NCBI GenBank assembly: GCA_030411725.1
Contig: MU839828.1
Coordinates: 3,410,001 to 3,474,000, forward strand
Length of the DNA: 64,000 nucleotides
From: Echria macrotheca
Lineage: Eukaryota > Ascomycota > Sordariomycetes > Sordariales > Schizotheciaceae
Reading direction: 5' to 3'
Below are positions 43,680 through 54,500 of this stretch, piece after piece; within the stretch, counting starts at the first letter, position 1; every line of letters starts with the position of its first letter. A program made the translations under genes and the position numbers. The notes under the pieces are model-generated. The model had not been told where the DNA came from. It searched no databases and saw only the letters and a program-made list of their open reading frames with translations.

Positions 43680-45886
43680 CGATTCAGTTCAGGCGTTGTC
43701 AGGAGCTGGCGGAATGGGTTGACTAATCAAAGATACCCTTTCAAGCCACTTGATGAATCAGGTGGTCAGGCACAGGTGGGAGCCCAGAAGAGACTGTCAA
43801 TGAGACAGGTTCCGGCGTCACATTTGTCGACCATATCAAGTCTGAGACATCATGGAAGCTTCAGAAGGGCGAGCAATTGATTGTCTCTCATCTGTAAGAT
43901 GTGTTGTTCCGGATGTTTTTGGAAGGAAAAACACCCCAAAGGCAGCTTCAGAGCTGAGTGTAAAACATATCTAGACAGGTAGACTGAGCGTCGCTGGTGG
44001 TAAAGGCTTCACCAGGGACCCTTTTTGTCTGCATTGTCTTGGCAATCCATCTCGATACCTAACCTTTGGTTTAATGTTCAAGTCCGACTGTCTGAGAAAC
44101 ATATCCCGAGGCGCCCCTCCAATGCGACGCTGTCAGCCCTATAATGCACGCTTATACGCATGGTGATAATAAAGCCCTTGACATATATTCCCCCCTTTCT
44201 CACCCTCCAACCCGGTTGCCAGATCCAAATACTTTATGCCCTGGATCCGCCAACCAACGTCCGGGTATCTCCCGTCGATTCATCACTTGCAGCGCTTAAT
44301 AAGACTTGTGCGTGTGGCCGTTCTCCTAACCCCGCATCTAGCCGCCTACCGCAGCCCAATTTTGACCTAAGCACCTTGACTTAGGTACTGAGAATAGTGA
44401 CCTCATCTGCAAAGCTTCGAATAGCTGTGAGACGAGAGAAGAACATAGTACGCCAGCCAACGGTGCGGCAACGACGGGAAATCTCCGTGCCTTATTTCTA
44501 ACACACCCAGGTACCTACCTACCAAACATCAAGCGAAAACAAATATACAATCACGCGCCCAACGGTGTATTAGTACTACATCGTCGATACCCGACGAAAG
44601 AAGGGACGGACATACCACGAATACTATTATCAGATGACAACCACCAACGGATCACCCAAAATCTCACCACGCAGCACGCCGCTCTCGTCGATTTCGGACG
44701 TGGACCACGTGGTTGTTGGGATCCCGGTCCCAGTCCCGGCCGCTGTGGGACTTTCACTTGAGCATGTTGTCGCCGGAACAACAACGACGACGACGACGAG
44801 TGTGAAGCGGAAGCGGTGTGAGAGTGCCGCTGAGGGTGAGCGTGAGCGTGAGGTGGGGATAGCTGTTGGAGAGACAGCGGTGGTGGGGGTGGGGGTTGCG
44901 AGTGGTGTTGGGGATGCTGGGCTGGGAGGGGGAGTAGGAGGTGGGAAGGGGATCAAGGGGGTGGATTATATCCGGTTTCGGGATGTGGATTGGCAGAAGT
45001 GACCAACTAGGCACTTAGACTTGGGGCGGGGGGTGAATAGGTGGTAGTTCTAGCGTGAGTGTAAATGATGCTTGTTGGAGGTGTGGTGGTAGTTCTAAGG
45101 TCGGCTAAGAAATGGCTGCTGGTTCTTGGGGGGGCAGCGGGAATTCGTAACCGAGTAGGTCGTGTTAGCTACCTTAACATGGCCAGTCTCAGGCTGATTG
45201 ATCAAAACCGTGAGAGTGACATGTTTAGGACTGTGATCATGCATGAGTCGAGTTTATGTGTCAGGAAGTTGAGAGGAAGAAAATGAATATAATGGATATT
45301 GCTGGTTTAAATTTGGATGATGATAAAGTTCACTCGGAACACTCAGGACGAAAAATCGGATGCTGCACCATCAAGGGGCCGTCGGTTAAGTTGGTGTGAC
45401 ACTCTGGGCCGCCCTTTCCTAAGCTACCTACCTACTTATGCAGCCCTTGATAAATGGCCGAGATTGTCTATTGTCTCCGCGACCTACTGAATTTTTCACA
45501 TGCAACTTCCCCATCCAGAAAACAGGGCAGATCTGATGCTCTGTCTAGCTCTATCCGTTCCTAGAGTCTTCTTAAGACTAATGGTGCCTTCTTTTTTTAG
45601 GGTGATAGTCAGGCCTGGCGCAATGACATATTATTTGATTTCTATGTATTCCAAACCAAGCACGTGAGTTTCTACGGTATGTTTCCTAATTCCAAGCCAC
45701 ATCTGCAAGTGAGGTGCCTGCAGCGAATTTTCTTCGCTCACCAGCCTATCACAGCTAGTCGTGACAAGTGTCTGACCGTCGGACCCCTCCTGTCCCTCGA
45801 GCGGTCCATCACGAGATGCGACGTGCAACCCAAAAGCCAAGAAATAGTCCCATCTCACAAACAACATTGCTCCAAGGCGTGCGGCC
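43680..45886. other. Long, mostly empty AT-richer gap
   Basis: 2.2 kb with one weak open frame (44634-45002, separate entry). Contains GGTACCTACCTACC near 44511 and CTACCTACCTACTTA near 45424, members of the recurrent CCTAC motif. No transposon ends, tRNA or conserved gene seen; the 3' part must hold the promoter of the first HET gene. Confidence 0.4.
44634..45002 (+). CDS. Small hypothetical protein, weak
   Basis: 122-codon ATG frame. It begins with a Ser/Thr/Pro-rich part, has a Thr run, a basic patch (SVKRKRCES), a Gly/Val-rich low-complexity stretch and a tidy ending (GVDYIRFRDVDWQK) that is unlike random sequence. No homologue is recognised and no intron is needed. It could be a species-level orphan or chance. 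Confidence 0.3.
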   Translation: MTTTNGSPKISPRSTPLSSISDVDHVVVGIPVPVPAAVGLSLEHVVAGTTTTTTTSVKRKRCESAAEGEREREVGIAVGETAVVGVGVASGVGDAGLGGGVGGGKGIKGVDYIRFRDVDWQK

Positions 45887-48196
45887 ATGCGTCTAATCAA
45901 CACATGGTCTCTCAAACTCGAACAATTCTTCGGCGACTACATCCCTGCTTACGCCATTCTATCGCACACATGGGGCGCCGACGAGGTTTCGCTGCAGGAA
46001 TGGCTGGTCGACCACAGCACCATCGCGGCCAAGCAAGGCTGCATCAAAATCATTAGGGCCTGTGAGCTGGCGCGGTCCCATGGGCACATTTATCTCTGGG
46101 TCGATACCAATTGCATCGACAAGACCAGCTCGGCTGAGCTTTCCGAGGCCATCAACTCCATGTTCCGATGGTACCGCTCCGCCGATGTCTGCTACGCCTA
46201 TCTCGCCGACCTTCCGGATCTTTCATTCCCACATAGTCGCTGGTTCTCGCGTGGCTGGACGCTTCAGGAGCTACTAGCGCCTGGCCGGATAGAGTTCTAC
46301 GACGGGGACTGGACGTATCGAGGAAACAGAGACACACTAGCCGAACAAATTAGCCAGGCCACCGGAATATCGACCTCTTTTCTCTCATTCAAGTACACGG
46401 GCGAGCGATACCTGACCAACGAGAAGGGTCAGTTTGTCGTCCACGAGATCCTCAACGCGCGGCCTTTGGACAGCGCAAGCATCGCAACACGTATGTCATG
46501 GCTCGCGAACAGGCGGACGACTCGGGTTGAGGATATGGCCTACTGCATGCTCGGCATATTCGACATCAATATGCCTTTGCTATACGGAGAAGGCATCCGG
46601 GCATTCCAGAGACTACAAGAGGAGATTCTCAAGAACTCGGACGATCACTCTATTTTCTGCTGGACCTGGGACTGGCGGGTCCCTCGGGCCGGATTATTAG
46701 CCCATTCGGCTTCTGATTTCAGAAACGCCGCCTCGTACCGTCCGAGCACTGATAAGAAAATGGGAGAAAAGCCGTCACCATTTGCCATGACGAATTCGGG
46801 CTTACATATACACCTCCCAATCTTGAACTGCTGGAAGTCGTTCCTGGCCATCATGGACGCCAATGAATTACCCCCAACCGTTCCAACACTCTCGTTCAAT
46901 CGGTATTATAACAGAGAACGGCCATGGCAAGTCGGTATTCACATCGCCGGAGATAAGGAAACCAGCCGCATGTCCCGACAGCGCTTCCCCTTCGTCCCGG
47001 TCCCTCTAGCCAAAGTGCCGCTTCCAGAAAAACGGCAGGAGCTTTTCATATCACAAAGACACGATGACCCGGCCAGGACGCTGGAACGCAACCGCCTCTT
47101 TGCTTCGCTCGCAGGGCCAACAACGGGCGATATCCCGGAGCCGACGAATATGGAGAATGCAGCCCCTGGGATATCCGGGTACGGTTCGTTTGCGCTGCTC
47201 ACCTTAGAACCCCGACAGGAGGTTTACAGCATTCAAACATACCCCCCACGAAGGTTTTCGCCCGATCAGAGCTACATTAAGGTTATCGATGGCGGCTATG
47301 ACACCTCGTGGGGATTTCAAGACTTCCCTGAATCTTTCTGGGCGTTTGAGAGGCCCAGCCGAGGGTCTAATGCCAAACCCTCCGTCGGGTTTAGGAGACA
47401 TCGCAAGCGTGATGACGGAACAGACACTTCTCAATGGGTCGCCTGTGAGGCAGTGCTGGTTCTCTTCAGTGGACTTGGCGGCAAGCAGGTACTCCTCCTC
47501 TTAGGTATGTCGATGGGGCACATAATCAGACCTCCCTGGCAGTTCTCGAAGACATATAATCGTTGGATCTTGCCGTCCGACATTGGCAGCTCGGTGGCTC
47601 TGCATATCAGGTATGCATTCGACGATTCGGAGCAGAGTACAGCCCAGGAGGTGAATGAGGCCACGTTTCCAACCGACCTTTCGGAATTCGTCATGCCCAT
47701 CGTCGACGAGTGGCTGGAGGATTCCGAGAATCAGTTGAACGAGAGGACCGAGGTACTTCGAAACGGTGAGGCGCGCTTTATCTCCTTTTTCTGGCTAGTG
47801 TTTCCTCATCAGAGACGAAGGGCCGCCATAGACGAATGCTGCTTTTCTTTCCTATCTTCTCTCCGTTTCCTCCCATTGCAACGCAACTCGGGCACCCATG
47901 AAAAAAGGGGTAAACCAGCAGACACTGATCAATCATCAGATCAGCTGAAACGAATGGGCTCAGAGCTTAACGAACGGATACGATGGGATATCGTAAAAGA
48001 AATTGAGATGGTTATGGCGGGAGCTGATCAGGAAGCCGAAGTGCCGAGCCGGGAGGACTTGCAGGTATTCACCTCGGATACATCGACGATTGAGGATGCC
48101 GTGGCCTTGAACCATGTACACGTCGTACTACAAGGGGACCTCTGGAGTAAAATGCTATACACATGGAGGAGCAAGTGGCAAGAGAACACTCCCTAG
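45887..48196 (+). CDS. HET-domain protein (HET-E/D-like N-terminus)
   Basis: Member of the heterokaryon-incompatibility family; HET domains trigger cell death on non-self recognition and are related to TIR folds. Single exon, 769 aa. The start is the family standard: MRLINTWSLKLEQFFG, then YAILSHTWGADEVSLQEW. HET motifs continue with YLWVDTNCIDKTSSAELSEA, SADVCYAYLADL and RWFSRGWTLQELLAP, ending near residue 160. The next segment (TRMSWLANRRTTRVEDMAYC, then LGIFDINMPLLYGEG) is the extension usual in HET-E-1-like proteins (DUF8212 type). The remaining 500 residues lack WD40, NACHT or ankyrin features, so this is a HET protein without the STAND module. Convergent with a second HET gene 285 bp away. 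Confidence 0.93.
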   Translation: MRLINTWSLKLEQFFGDYIPAYAILSHTWGADEVSLQEWLVDHSTIAAKQGCIKIIRACELARSHGHIYLWVDTNCIDKTSSAELSEAINSMFRWYRSADVCYAYLADLPDLSFPHSRWFSRGWTLQELLAPGRIEFYDGDWTYRGNRDTLAEQISQATGISTSFLSFKYTGERYLTNEKGQFVVHEILNARPLDSASIATRMSWLANRRTTRVEDMAYCMLGIFDINMPLLYGEGIRAFQRLQEEILKNSDDHSIFCWTWDWRVPRAGLLAHSASDFRNAASYRPSTDKKMGEKPSPFAMTNSGLHIHLPILNCWKSFLAIMDANELPPTVPTLSFNRYYNRERPWQVGIHIAGDKETSRMSRQRFPFVPVPLAKVPLPEKRQELFISQRHDDPARTLERNRLFASLAGPTTGDIPEPTNMENAAPGISGYGSFALLTLEPRQEVYSIQTYPPRRFSPDQSYIKVIDGGYDTSWGFQDFPESFWAFERPSRGSNAKPSVGFRRHRKRDDGTDTSQWVACEAVLVLFSGLGGKQVLLLLGMSMGHIIRPPWQFSKTYNRWILPSDIGSSVALHIRYAFDDSEQSTAQEVNEATFPTDLSEFVMPIVDEWLEDSENQLNERTEVLRNGEARFISFFWLVFPHQRRRAAIDECCFSFLSSLRFLPLQRNSGTHEKRGKPADTDQSSDQLKRMGSELNERIRWDIVKEIEMVMAGADQEAEVPSREDLQVFTSDTSTIEDAVALNHVHVVLQGDLWSKMLYTWRSKWQENTP

Positions 48197-48481
48197 GAAA
48201 GAGAGCTTTACGATCAAAGATCCATATGTCTCTCACTATTCAGGCGGTATGTCGTCTGCAATAAGACCAGAGTGAATGGCAATGCGGATTTGATGCTCAG
48301 ATTCATCGCGGACAACTGGGCTGGAATACGACATGGAGAAAGACCTTGACATGATCAGGCGGCAAGCCAGTGCGAGGTATTCGGCACTTCAATGTTCTCC
48401 GCCTCCTTCAAAAGGCCAAGAGGAGGCTATTTCCAATCCAACTATCCAGCCTAGAAGAGCTAACTGCCACATCTCGCCACC

Positions 48482-50704
48482 CTACACGAGCATCACAGTC
48501 TTCGTCTCCATCCTCAGCTCAAACAGAGGCGGCGTACTCATGAACCCAATCCTCTCAAAACACTCCATCCCTTCCGCGCCCGATGTCTCAGCCGGCTTCA
48601 AAAGCAGATACGCCTCAACATTCATCGAACCAGCCACCCATGCCGGCCACATAGCTGCCGTGGACACCGACGGACGCGTCTTGTACAGCGCCATAACACG
48701 AACCATGAAAATAGTCAGATCATCACCGTACGGGTAGGCATCGTCATACGGCAGCTCGGCCGCGACATCAACATCCACCATGGCCAGGCGACGGAACGCC
48801 GGCCGGCCGTTGCGCATGACCATGAATCCGAGCTCGGCGTTGGGCATCAGCAGTCCCGCGAAACAGATGGGCGCCTCGACGACGATGCCCGTAGACTTGA
48901 CGGGCCCGAACGGATCGAGGCCGGCGACGAGCTCGGACCGGACGAGCCGGACCAGCGAGCCGGAGGACTGCGTGGGGTCGTCTTTCAGTATCTCGGCGAA
49001 GGCGCCGTGGCCCATTTCGAAGACGACAGGAGCCCTGGCCGAGACCCATGACCACGAGGGGTTCCGCCATTCTGTCGACTTCGCCTGCGAGGAGCCCGTG
49101 GTGTTCTGAGTCGTGTTCCCACACTTGTGCTTGTCATAAGCGTTGAACTCGGCCATCTTCCACGCCAGACTCCTGCCGAGATCCTTGCTCCACGCGCCCG
49201 CGATGTAGTCCTCACCCGTCCATCCACACTTCCATGCCACGGCCCTTGCAATGCTCCCCACCGCGGCGAGCCGGTCCGAGTCAAACGTGATGCTGCGACT
49301 GGTAAAGTCCGGGACGACGTGGTTGTACCACAGATCGAGCGCGTCCAGCTCGCCCGTGAGCATATGGCCGAGCTGGACACACGCGGGCCGGAGCGAGGCG
49401 ATCTTGGGAACGATGGCGCTCCAGATCTCATCCCCGTACGAAAAGTCCAGAAACTCATTCCGCAGCCCCTCGCGGCATTCCCAGACCAGCTCTCCGCCGG
49501 CAACGAAATGAAGAACCCGCCCGGACATGACGTTCTCCTGCAGACACCAGGCCCGCTGAGCCAGCAGGTGTGTCCCCCGTTTGAGCTTGTCGAGAAACTT
49601 GGGTTCGAAGACGGAGAGCGATCGGTGGCTATATAGCAACACGTCGACGGGTCCCAGCTCCGGCTCCTGCAGTCCTGTCGTGTCTAGCCGCAGGGGGATG
49701 TGTTTCCTCGGGGTAGAGACGGGTCCATGGCCAAGAAAACCATCGGCGGCTTTCCCGCTGCTGGCGGCCGCGAGGGTGAGACATGCGTTGCTGTAGACGG
49801 CGCCCATCCTCGCGCCCTCTTCCAGCCAGTCTTTCACTGAGTCTTGGATGATGCAGAGCGCATCGATCCACAAGTAATCCGCCCCAAAGTCCCGGGTGAT
49901 ACGGATGGCGTGCTGGAAGTTTAGGGGCAGCGTGTCGATGTCTATGGCGGTTTGGCGTTGGGGCAGGGAAGACAACGTCGTCTTTCCGGCGCCTGGGATG
50001 CCCTCGGGGCCCCAGCAGTGGCTGAGTGCGAAGTAAACGAGAGGTTCATCGTCTCCTTGGCCGCTTGAGGAGATGTCGTTGCTGTTGACCAGGCGAATGT
50101 GTGAGGACGGAGTGTCAGGGCGAGTCGATACGTCCAGGAGTCGGGTGGGGAGACCATTACCGGCGTTGTCGAAGAAGGGCAGCGGCGCACCGCACTGGTG
50201 GTGTTCAAGACACTGAAGGAGCCATGACTTGGCTTTGTCGATCATCACCTTGCGACTGTTGTCGGGTGGTTCGACCGTCAGTGGTACCACGGAGAGTGCC
50301 GAGGCATCAACAAGCGTGCTGTTTTCTGCGGCATGTAGTCGCCGCACGAAGAATAACTCCTTATTTGGACCGCGCGCGGGCGAGGGGATTGAGAATTGGA
50401 TGCAGACTCGAGAGTCAGCCGCCCAGTTCACGCGAACGCCCTCGGCTTTGGATCGACTGAGAAGCTCCCAATCGCGCATGTTGGACTCCCTGAAGACATG
50501 CCAGCAGAGCTGGCATATTTTCCTGCAGGCCTTTGCCTCTTCGACCGTCCGGGCATGCTGGTAACCCTCGGGGGATACCAGGCTTCCCAGGTCGATTTTG
50601 TCGCAGAGATGACAGTAACCCTGGGGTTCTCTTTCATTTCCAGCGTCGGTCTCGGTTGGATTTGTGATGGATGTTTCTGTTGTCTCTTCGTCATGATAGT
50701 CCAT
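48482..50704 (-). CDS. HET-domain protein, second type
   Basis: Single exon, 740 aa from ATG 50704 (the frame upstream begins with GTG). It belongs to a different HET subclass from its neighbour. The N-terminus has a Cys-containing module (GYCHLCDKIDL...CRKICQLCWHVF) typical of this subclass. The HET core is YFALSHCWGPEG, then PLNFQHAIRITRDFGADYLW, IDALCIIQDSVKDWLEEGAR and YSNACLTLAAASS. A LAQRAWCLQENVMSGRVLHF motif follows, then a C-terminal part with NPSWSWVSARAPV, the usual WSW ending of this class. Intact, no frameshift. Likely role: incompatibility or immune-type cell death; the partner is unknown. Confidence 0.93.
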   Translation of the reverse strand: MDYHDEETTETSITNPTETDAGNEREPQGYCHLCDKIDLGSLVSPEGYQHARTVEEAKACRKICQLCWHVFRESNMRDWELLSRSKAEGVRVNWAADSRVCIQFSIPSPARGPNKELFFVRRLHAAENSTLVDASALSVVPLTVEPPDNSRKVMIDKAKSWLLQCLEHHQCGAPLPFFDNAGNGLPTRLLDVSTRPDTPSSHIRLVNSNDISSSGQGDDEPLVYFALSHCWGPEGIPGAGKTTLSSLPQRQTAIDIDTLPLNFQHAIRITRDFGADYLWIDALCIIQDSVKDWLEEGARMGAVYSNACLTLAAASSGKAADGFLGHGPVSTPRKHIPLRLDTTGLQEPELGPVDVLLYSHRSLSVFEPKFLDKLKRGTHLLAQRAWCLQENVMSGRVLHFVAGGELVWECREGLRNEFLDFSYGDEIWSAIVPKIASLRPACVQLGHMLTGELDALDLWYNHVVPDFTSRSITFDSDRLAAVGSIARAVAWKCGWTGEDYIAGAWSKDLGRSLAWKMAEFNAYDKHKCGNTTQNTTGSSQAKSTEWRNPSWSWVSARAPVVFEMGHGAFAEILKDDPTQSSGSLVRLVRSELVAGLDPFGPVKSTGIVVEAPICFAGLLMPNAELGFMVMRNGRPAFRRLAMVDVDVAAELPYDDAYPYGDDLTIFMVRVMALYKTRPSVSTAAMWPAWVAGSMNVEAYLLLKPAETSGAEGMECFERIGFMSTPPLFELRMETKTVMLV

Positions 50705-51098
50705 CTTCTCGGTTAAACACTGGACTGTCGCTCGATTGGACACGAGAGGCGTCGTTTTCACTCAAAACGAAGGTCAGAGATTCCCGTCGGAAACCCCTCA
50801 ATCCCCATTTCTTCCAGGTTTTCATCGGCCACAAACAGCAACGGAAAACGCCACAATACGCTAGAGGACTTCACCCGCACTGCCACACCCGACCTTCCGA
50901 AAAAGGCTCTTTCTACATCTGTTGAGCTGGTCGAGGATTTGGTGATGATTAGAAGCAGAAACTGTGAGAAGTTGTTTCCTTGGGCGGACTGAAATGCGGA
51001 AGCCACTGGAAACATCTGCGGCCTGCCAGTAGCAGGGGCGAGTAGCTTCGACTGGGATAACTACCAGTAGCAGTTGACTGAGAAGAACACACACTAGC
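50705..51098. promoter_or_regulatory. Promoter of the second HET gene
   Basis: 394 bp between two minus-strand genes. Nothing distinctive besides short shadow frames. Confidence 0.4.
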
Positions 51099-52366
51099 TC
51101 ACTTTCCACCGGCCGGGCCACAGACACCACAAGCCTTTGCCGCAACCGGACCACCAACAACTGCCTCGCCCCCTGGCCCATCGCTGACCTTCTCTGCCCG
51201 AACCAGCACCGGAATCACCTGTCCAGTCCCGAGACTGAACCCGGCGTTGGGATACCCGATGACCTCGAGAATGGGACTAATCACCACGCCGTGCGTCGAG
51301 AACGAGATGTACGTGCTATTATCGCCGGTAAAGACATCATCGAGCAGCCTGCGCACGCGCACCCGCTGCGCGGTCGAGTTGGCATATTCAGTGACGATGC
51401 CCGGGCGGAAGAGGACGTCGTCCTCTGAAAAGTCGGGCTCGAAGCGGTACGTCGGAAAGCGAGCATGGATCCACGACTTGGGGTGCCGCCAGGAGCAGGT
51501 GCATGCGTTTAACGTCTCGCGGAGGAGCTTGTTTGTGTAGTAGGTAAGTAACCGCTTGGGCGCAGAGAGCTTACAAGAGATCTAGAAAAAAGGGGGGATA
51601 ACAACATACCTCCTTAACAACCGGTGCAAACCCCCTCGACCCATCCCACACGCCAAGTGTCGCAAACGTCTCGTTCGCAGTAGCCAGACACCTAGCCATC
51701 GGACTAACATAAAAACTCTGCGGGAAGGGAATTTTCGACGTGAGGGCCGTATCCCTCCAGAACGCATTCGCCGCGCGCACCTGCGCGTACCCCTTGGGCG
51801 TCAACTCGGCGTCCTGCCAGGTCGTCGTACCATTGCCCGTCTGCTGGGACCAGTAGCACTTTGTCACCAAGTCAGCTACCTACCTTACCCACCGTCATAT
51901 CTGAAATGGTCAGAAAAAACAGGGGAGCGGGAACATACCTCCCAACAATCAGCCCCATAAAACGTCTGCGCAACGTTATGATACCCCTCGCCGTGTCGCG
52001 CCATGTACAGCACTTTATAAGACACGCCGGGGGCGGCGTCCTTATTCAGGCCGGCGACGTAGTTGGCGAAGCGCTCCCATTGCGTCTTTTGGCCGGACGG
52101 GTCGAATGACGCGTCCGTCTCGTAGGTGCGGTTCAGCAGACCGAAGTTGGTATCCGCCTGGCAGGATGTCAGCTTCATACCTACCAAGGTACGTAACACG
52201 GGAAGAGGAAAGAGGGATAAAATACATAGCTAGGCGGGTTCGGGTTGATTTTGGGGTCCTCTTGCAAGAAGAGTCCGGTCTTGTCAACCGAGTACCGAAA
52301 CGAAGCCGCCACGCAGCCCTGGAAGGCCAGGAGTGGCGCGGTGAGGACGAGCGGTAGTACACGCAT
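51099..52366 (-). CDS. Secreted histidine-phosphatase-superfamily protein
   Basis: Phosphoglycerate-mutase-like fold; relatives are phosphatases. Four exons: 52226-52366, 51939-52157, 51610-51858, 51099-51527 (introns 68, 80, 82 bp); 345 aa. A signal peptide (MRVLPLVLTAPLLAFQGCVAA) indicates secretion or vacuolar entry. The RHG catalytic motif is at 101-103 in VLYMARHGEGYHNVAQTFYG. Family text continues with CYWSQQTGNGTTTWQDAELT, PQSFYVSPMARCLATANETF and STHGVVISPILEVIGYP (second active-site His). The third acceptor (ACAAAG|TGC) was chosen because it restores the CYW order seen in relatives; an upstream GTAG acceptor is also in phase and would add six residues. Substrate unknown. Confidence 0.88.
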
Positions 52367-52685
52367 TGTGGAGTTGACAATTGAGGAATTGTGTGACCAG
52401 GACCTTGTAGGCGGGCAGTCCCGAATTTGAGGTGTCGTAGACGGTGAGGGGTCGCGAGGTGAAAACTCGACCTCGCGTACCAGGTAAAATGAAAGAATTA
52501 AACATGACATCGAACCCGTACACCCAAGACGACCCGGCTAATCTCTCGCCTATCACGAGCATCCGTCACTACCGTAATATAACGGATCTTGAAACCCATC
52601 AATAAGCGCGGGAGTGAGTTATAACAACTTTTACTCTAGCAAAACCCATACCTACTTCCTTTCAAGACTACCGCTAGTAAGAAAG
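52367..52685. other. Short intergenic region
   Basis: Promoter of the histidine phosphatase and 3' flank of the oxidoreductase. Nothing else seen. Confidence 0.4.
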
Positions 52686-53929
52686 TCAAGGCCCAACATT
52701 CTTGACAGCCCCCTTCGCCTCACCAGACTCCAACAGCCCCTGCACAATCTCCAGATCCTTCAACGCTTCAGCGGGCGTCTGCCTGGCCTCCAACGACCCC
52801 CTCCGAATAGCCTCGCCAAACGCCACAACCTCGCGGTCAACCCCCGTGCTGCCGGCCTTGAACTCTTTGACCTCCTCGACCATCTCGCCCTTCTCATTCT
52901 TGACCACCGTCGTCACGCTCACCGGCGTCCAAACCACAGACCCCGCCGTCGTCAAAATCTCAATCTGCGTGCCGCGCTTGAACTCGGTGCCGAACGAGAT
53001 GGCAATCGTCCCGTTCCGCCCGGTCTGCGTCGTCGCCACCGCGTGCACCGTATCGACCGGCACCAGCCGCTCCTCCAGCAGACTACTAAAGCACGCGACG
53101 CTCGAGATTTCCTCCCCGCCCGCGGCGAGGAGCATGCGCAAGCCGGCGATGAAGTGGATGCCCCCGTCGAGGACAAAACCGCCCTGGTACTCGGGGACCT
53201 TGCGCCCTGTTTGGCCATCAGCACCTGTTTCTGCCACATCCCCACCGTCCCTCCGTCCCTCCCCCCAACACCAAAACACAAGGGGGAGAAAAAAAAAAGG
53301 AAACTCACACTCGGTATTAAAATACTTATCCCCCTCCGCCACAAACCCAAACCTTTCCAACCGAAACGAAGTAACCCTCCCCTCCCTCTTCGTAACCAAC
53401 TCCCACACCTTCGCCGCCGCAACCTCCAAACTCTCCAAATACCTCCAATTCTCCGCCACCGCCCACAGTTCCCCCCTCTTCTCCCCCTCATACCAACTCA
53501 CCAAGCCCCTCGCAGCCTCGACATCCTTCGCAACCGGCTTCTCGCTGAGCACATGCTTCCCCGCCTCCACGGCCCGCCGAATCACCCCCGGCTGTGCCGG
53601 AATCGGGAGCACAACCACGACCGCCTCGATATCCTCGCGCTTCAGCAGATCGTCTAGCGATTTTCCCTCCACGGCCGGGGTGTCAAAGTATACATCTACA
53701 CTTGAGGAAGAAGAAGACGCGAGCGATTCAGCGGATTTCTGCGAGCGCGAGTAGACTGCTTTTAGTTCAAAGGACGAGGGAGCGGCTTCGATGGCGGGAA
53801 GGTGTTCTATTTCATGGGGTTAATAATGATGTCATTGAGACGACACAAAAAAAAGGTGGAGAACTAAAGGGCAAGGTACTCACGTTCGAGCGCAAAGATC
53901 CCCGCGCCGAGGAGTGCGATGCCGACCAT
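52686..53929 (-). CDS. Gfo/Idh/MocA-family NAD(P)-dependent oxidoreductase
   Basis: Predicted sugar or polyol oxidoreductase. Three exons: 53884-53929, 53309-53806, 52686-53206; 354 aa. The Rossmann start MVGIALLGAGIFALE is encoded by the first, 46-nt exon. The conserved EKP motif is in GKHVLSEKPVAKD. The C-terminal domain is typical: YFNTEWRKVPEYQGGFVLDG, then GIHFIAGLRMLLAAGGEEIS. The 102-bp second intron (53207-53308) is a multiple of three and has no stop, so unspliced RNA would stay open; splicing restores NTEWRKVPEY, where the Trp codon is split. The first acceptor (ATAG|AACACC) yields LEQHLPAIEAA. Substrate cannot be named. Confidence 0.9.
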
Positions 53930-54500
53930 CTTGTGTTTTGGCGATTGTACGAAATATAAATATTCACAATGACTTGGGGTGGTGAGGAGGATGAGCTTTA
54001 TACCCGGGTGGTGGTGAGAGAGTAGACAGAGTTTGCGCAGAATCCAGTGCGGGTTGTTGTGGTGAGAGAGTAAAACGTCAATCGCAATTCATTAGAAATC
54101 AAAGTGTCACAAGTGGAGAAACCCCTCTTGCCCCTTCCTCCCCCCATGCGTGATTCTTCATTGCTCAACTGCGAGTACGACCGAGTTAACACCGGGTGGG
54201 GTAAATGTCGCTCCGGAGCACTCCCGCAAAAAAATCACGGCCACTACATAGCACGGCCCCTCTTGACAAAAAGGGGTTCAGGGGTTCCGCCTCCCAACCA
54301 CACCTACCAAAAACGCACGTGTTATTATTTAAGTAAACATACACTAACACTGTGTTAGACCGCTATTCCTCCCTTAATACGTACAGTACTCCGCAGACAG
54401 TTCCGTAACGCTGTGCTACCCCCAACGGCCCAAAACTCCAAGACCTCCCAACCCGCCGAGACCTCCCGGCACACCAGTACCAATACCCTGTGAACCTAAA
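53930..54500. promoter_or_regulatory. Upstream region of the oxidoreductase with a 14-bp direct repeat
   Basis: Contains the direct repeat of the next entry and otherwise only short frames. No gene is supported between the oxidoreductase start and the MER3 stop. Confidence 0.4.
54011..54072. repeat. 14-bp direct repeat, 48-bp period
   Basis: GTGGTGAGAGAGTA occurs at 54011-54024 and again at 54059-54072, 80-145 bp upstream of the oxidoreductase ATG. Confidence 0.6.
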
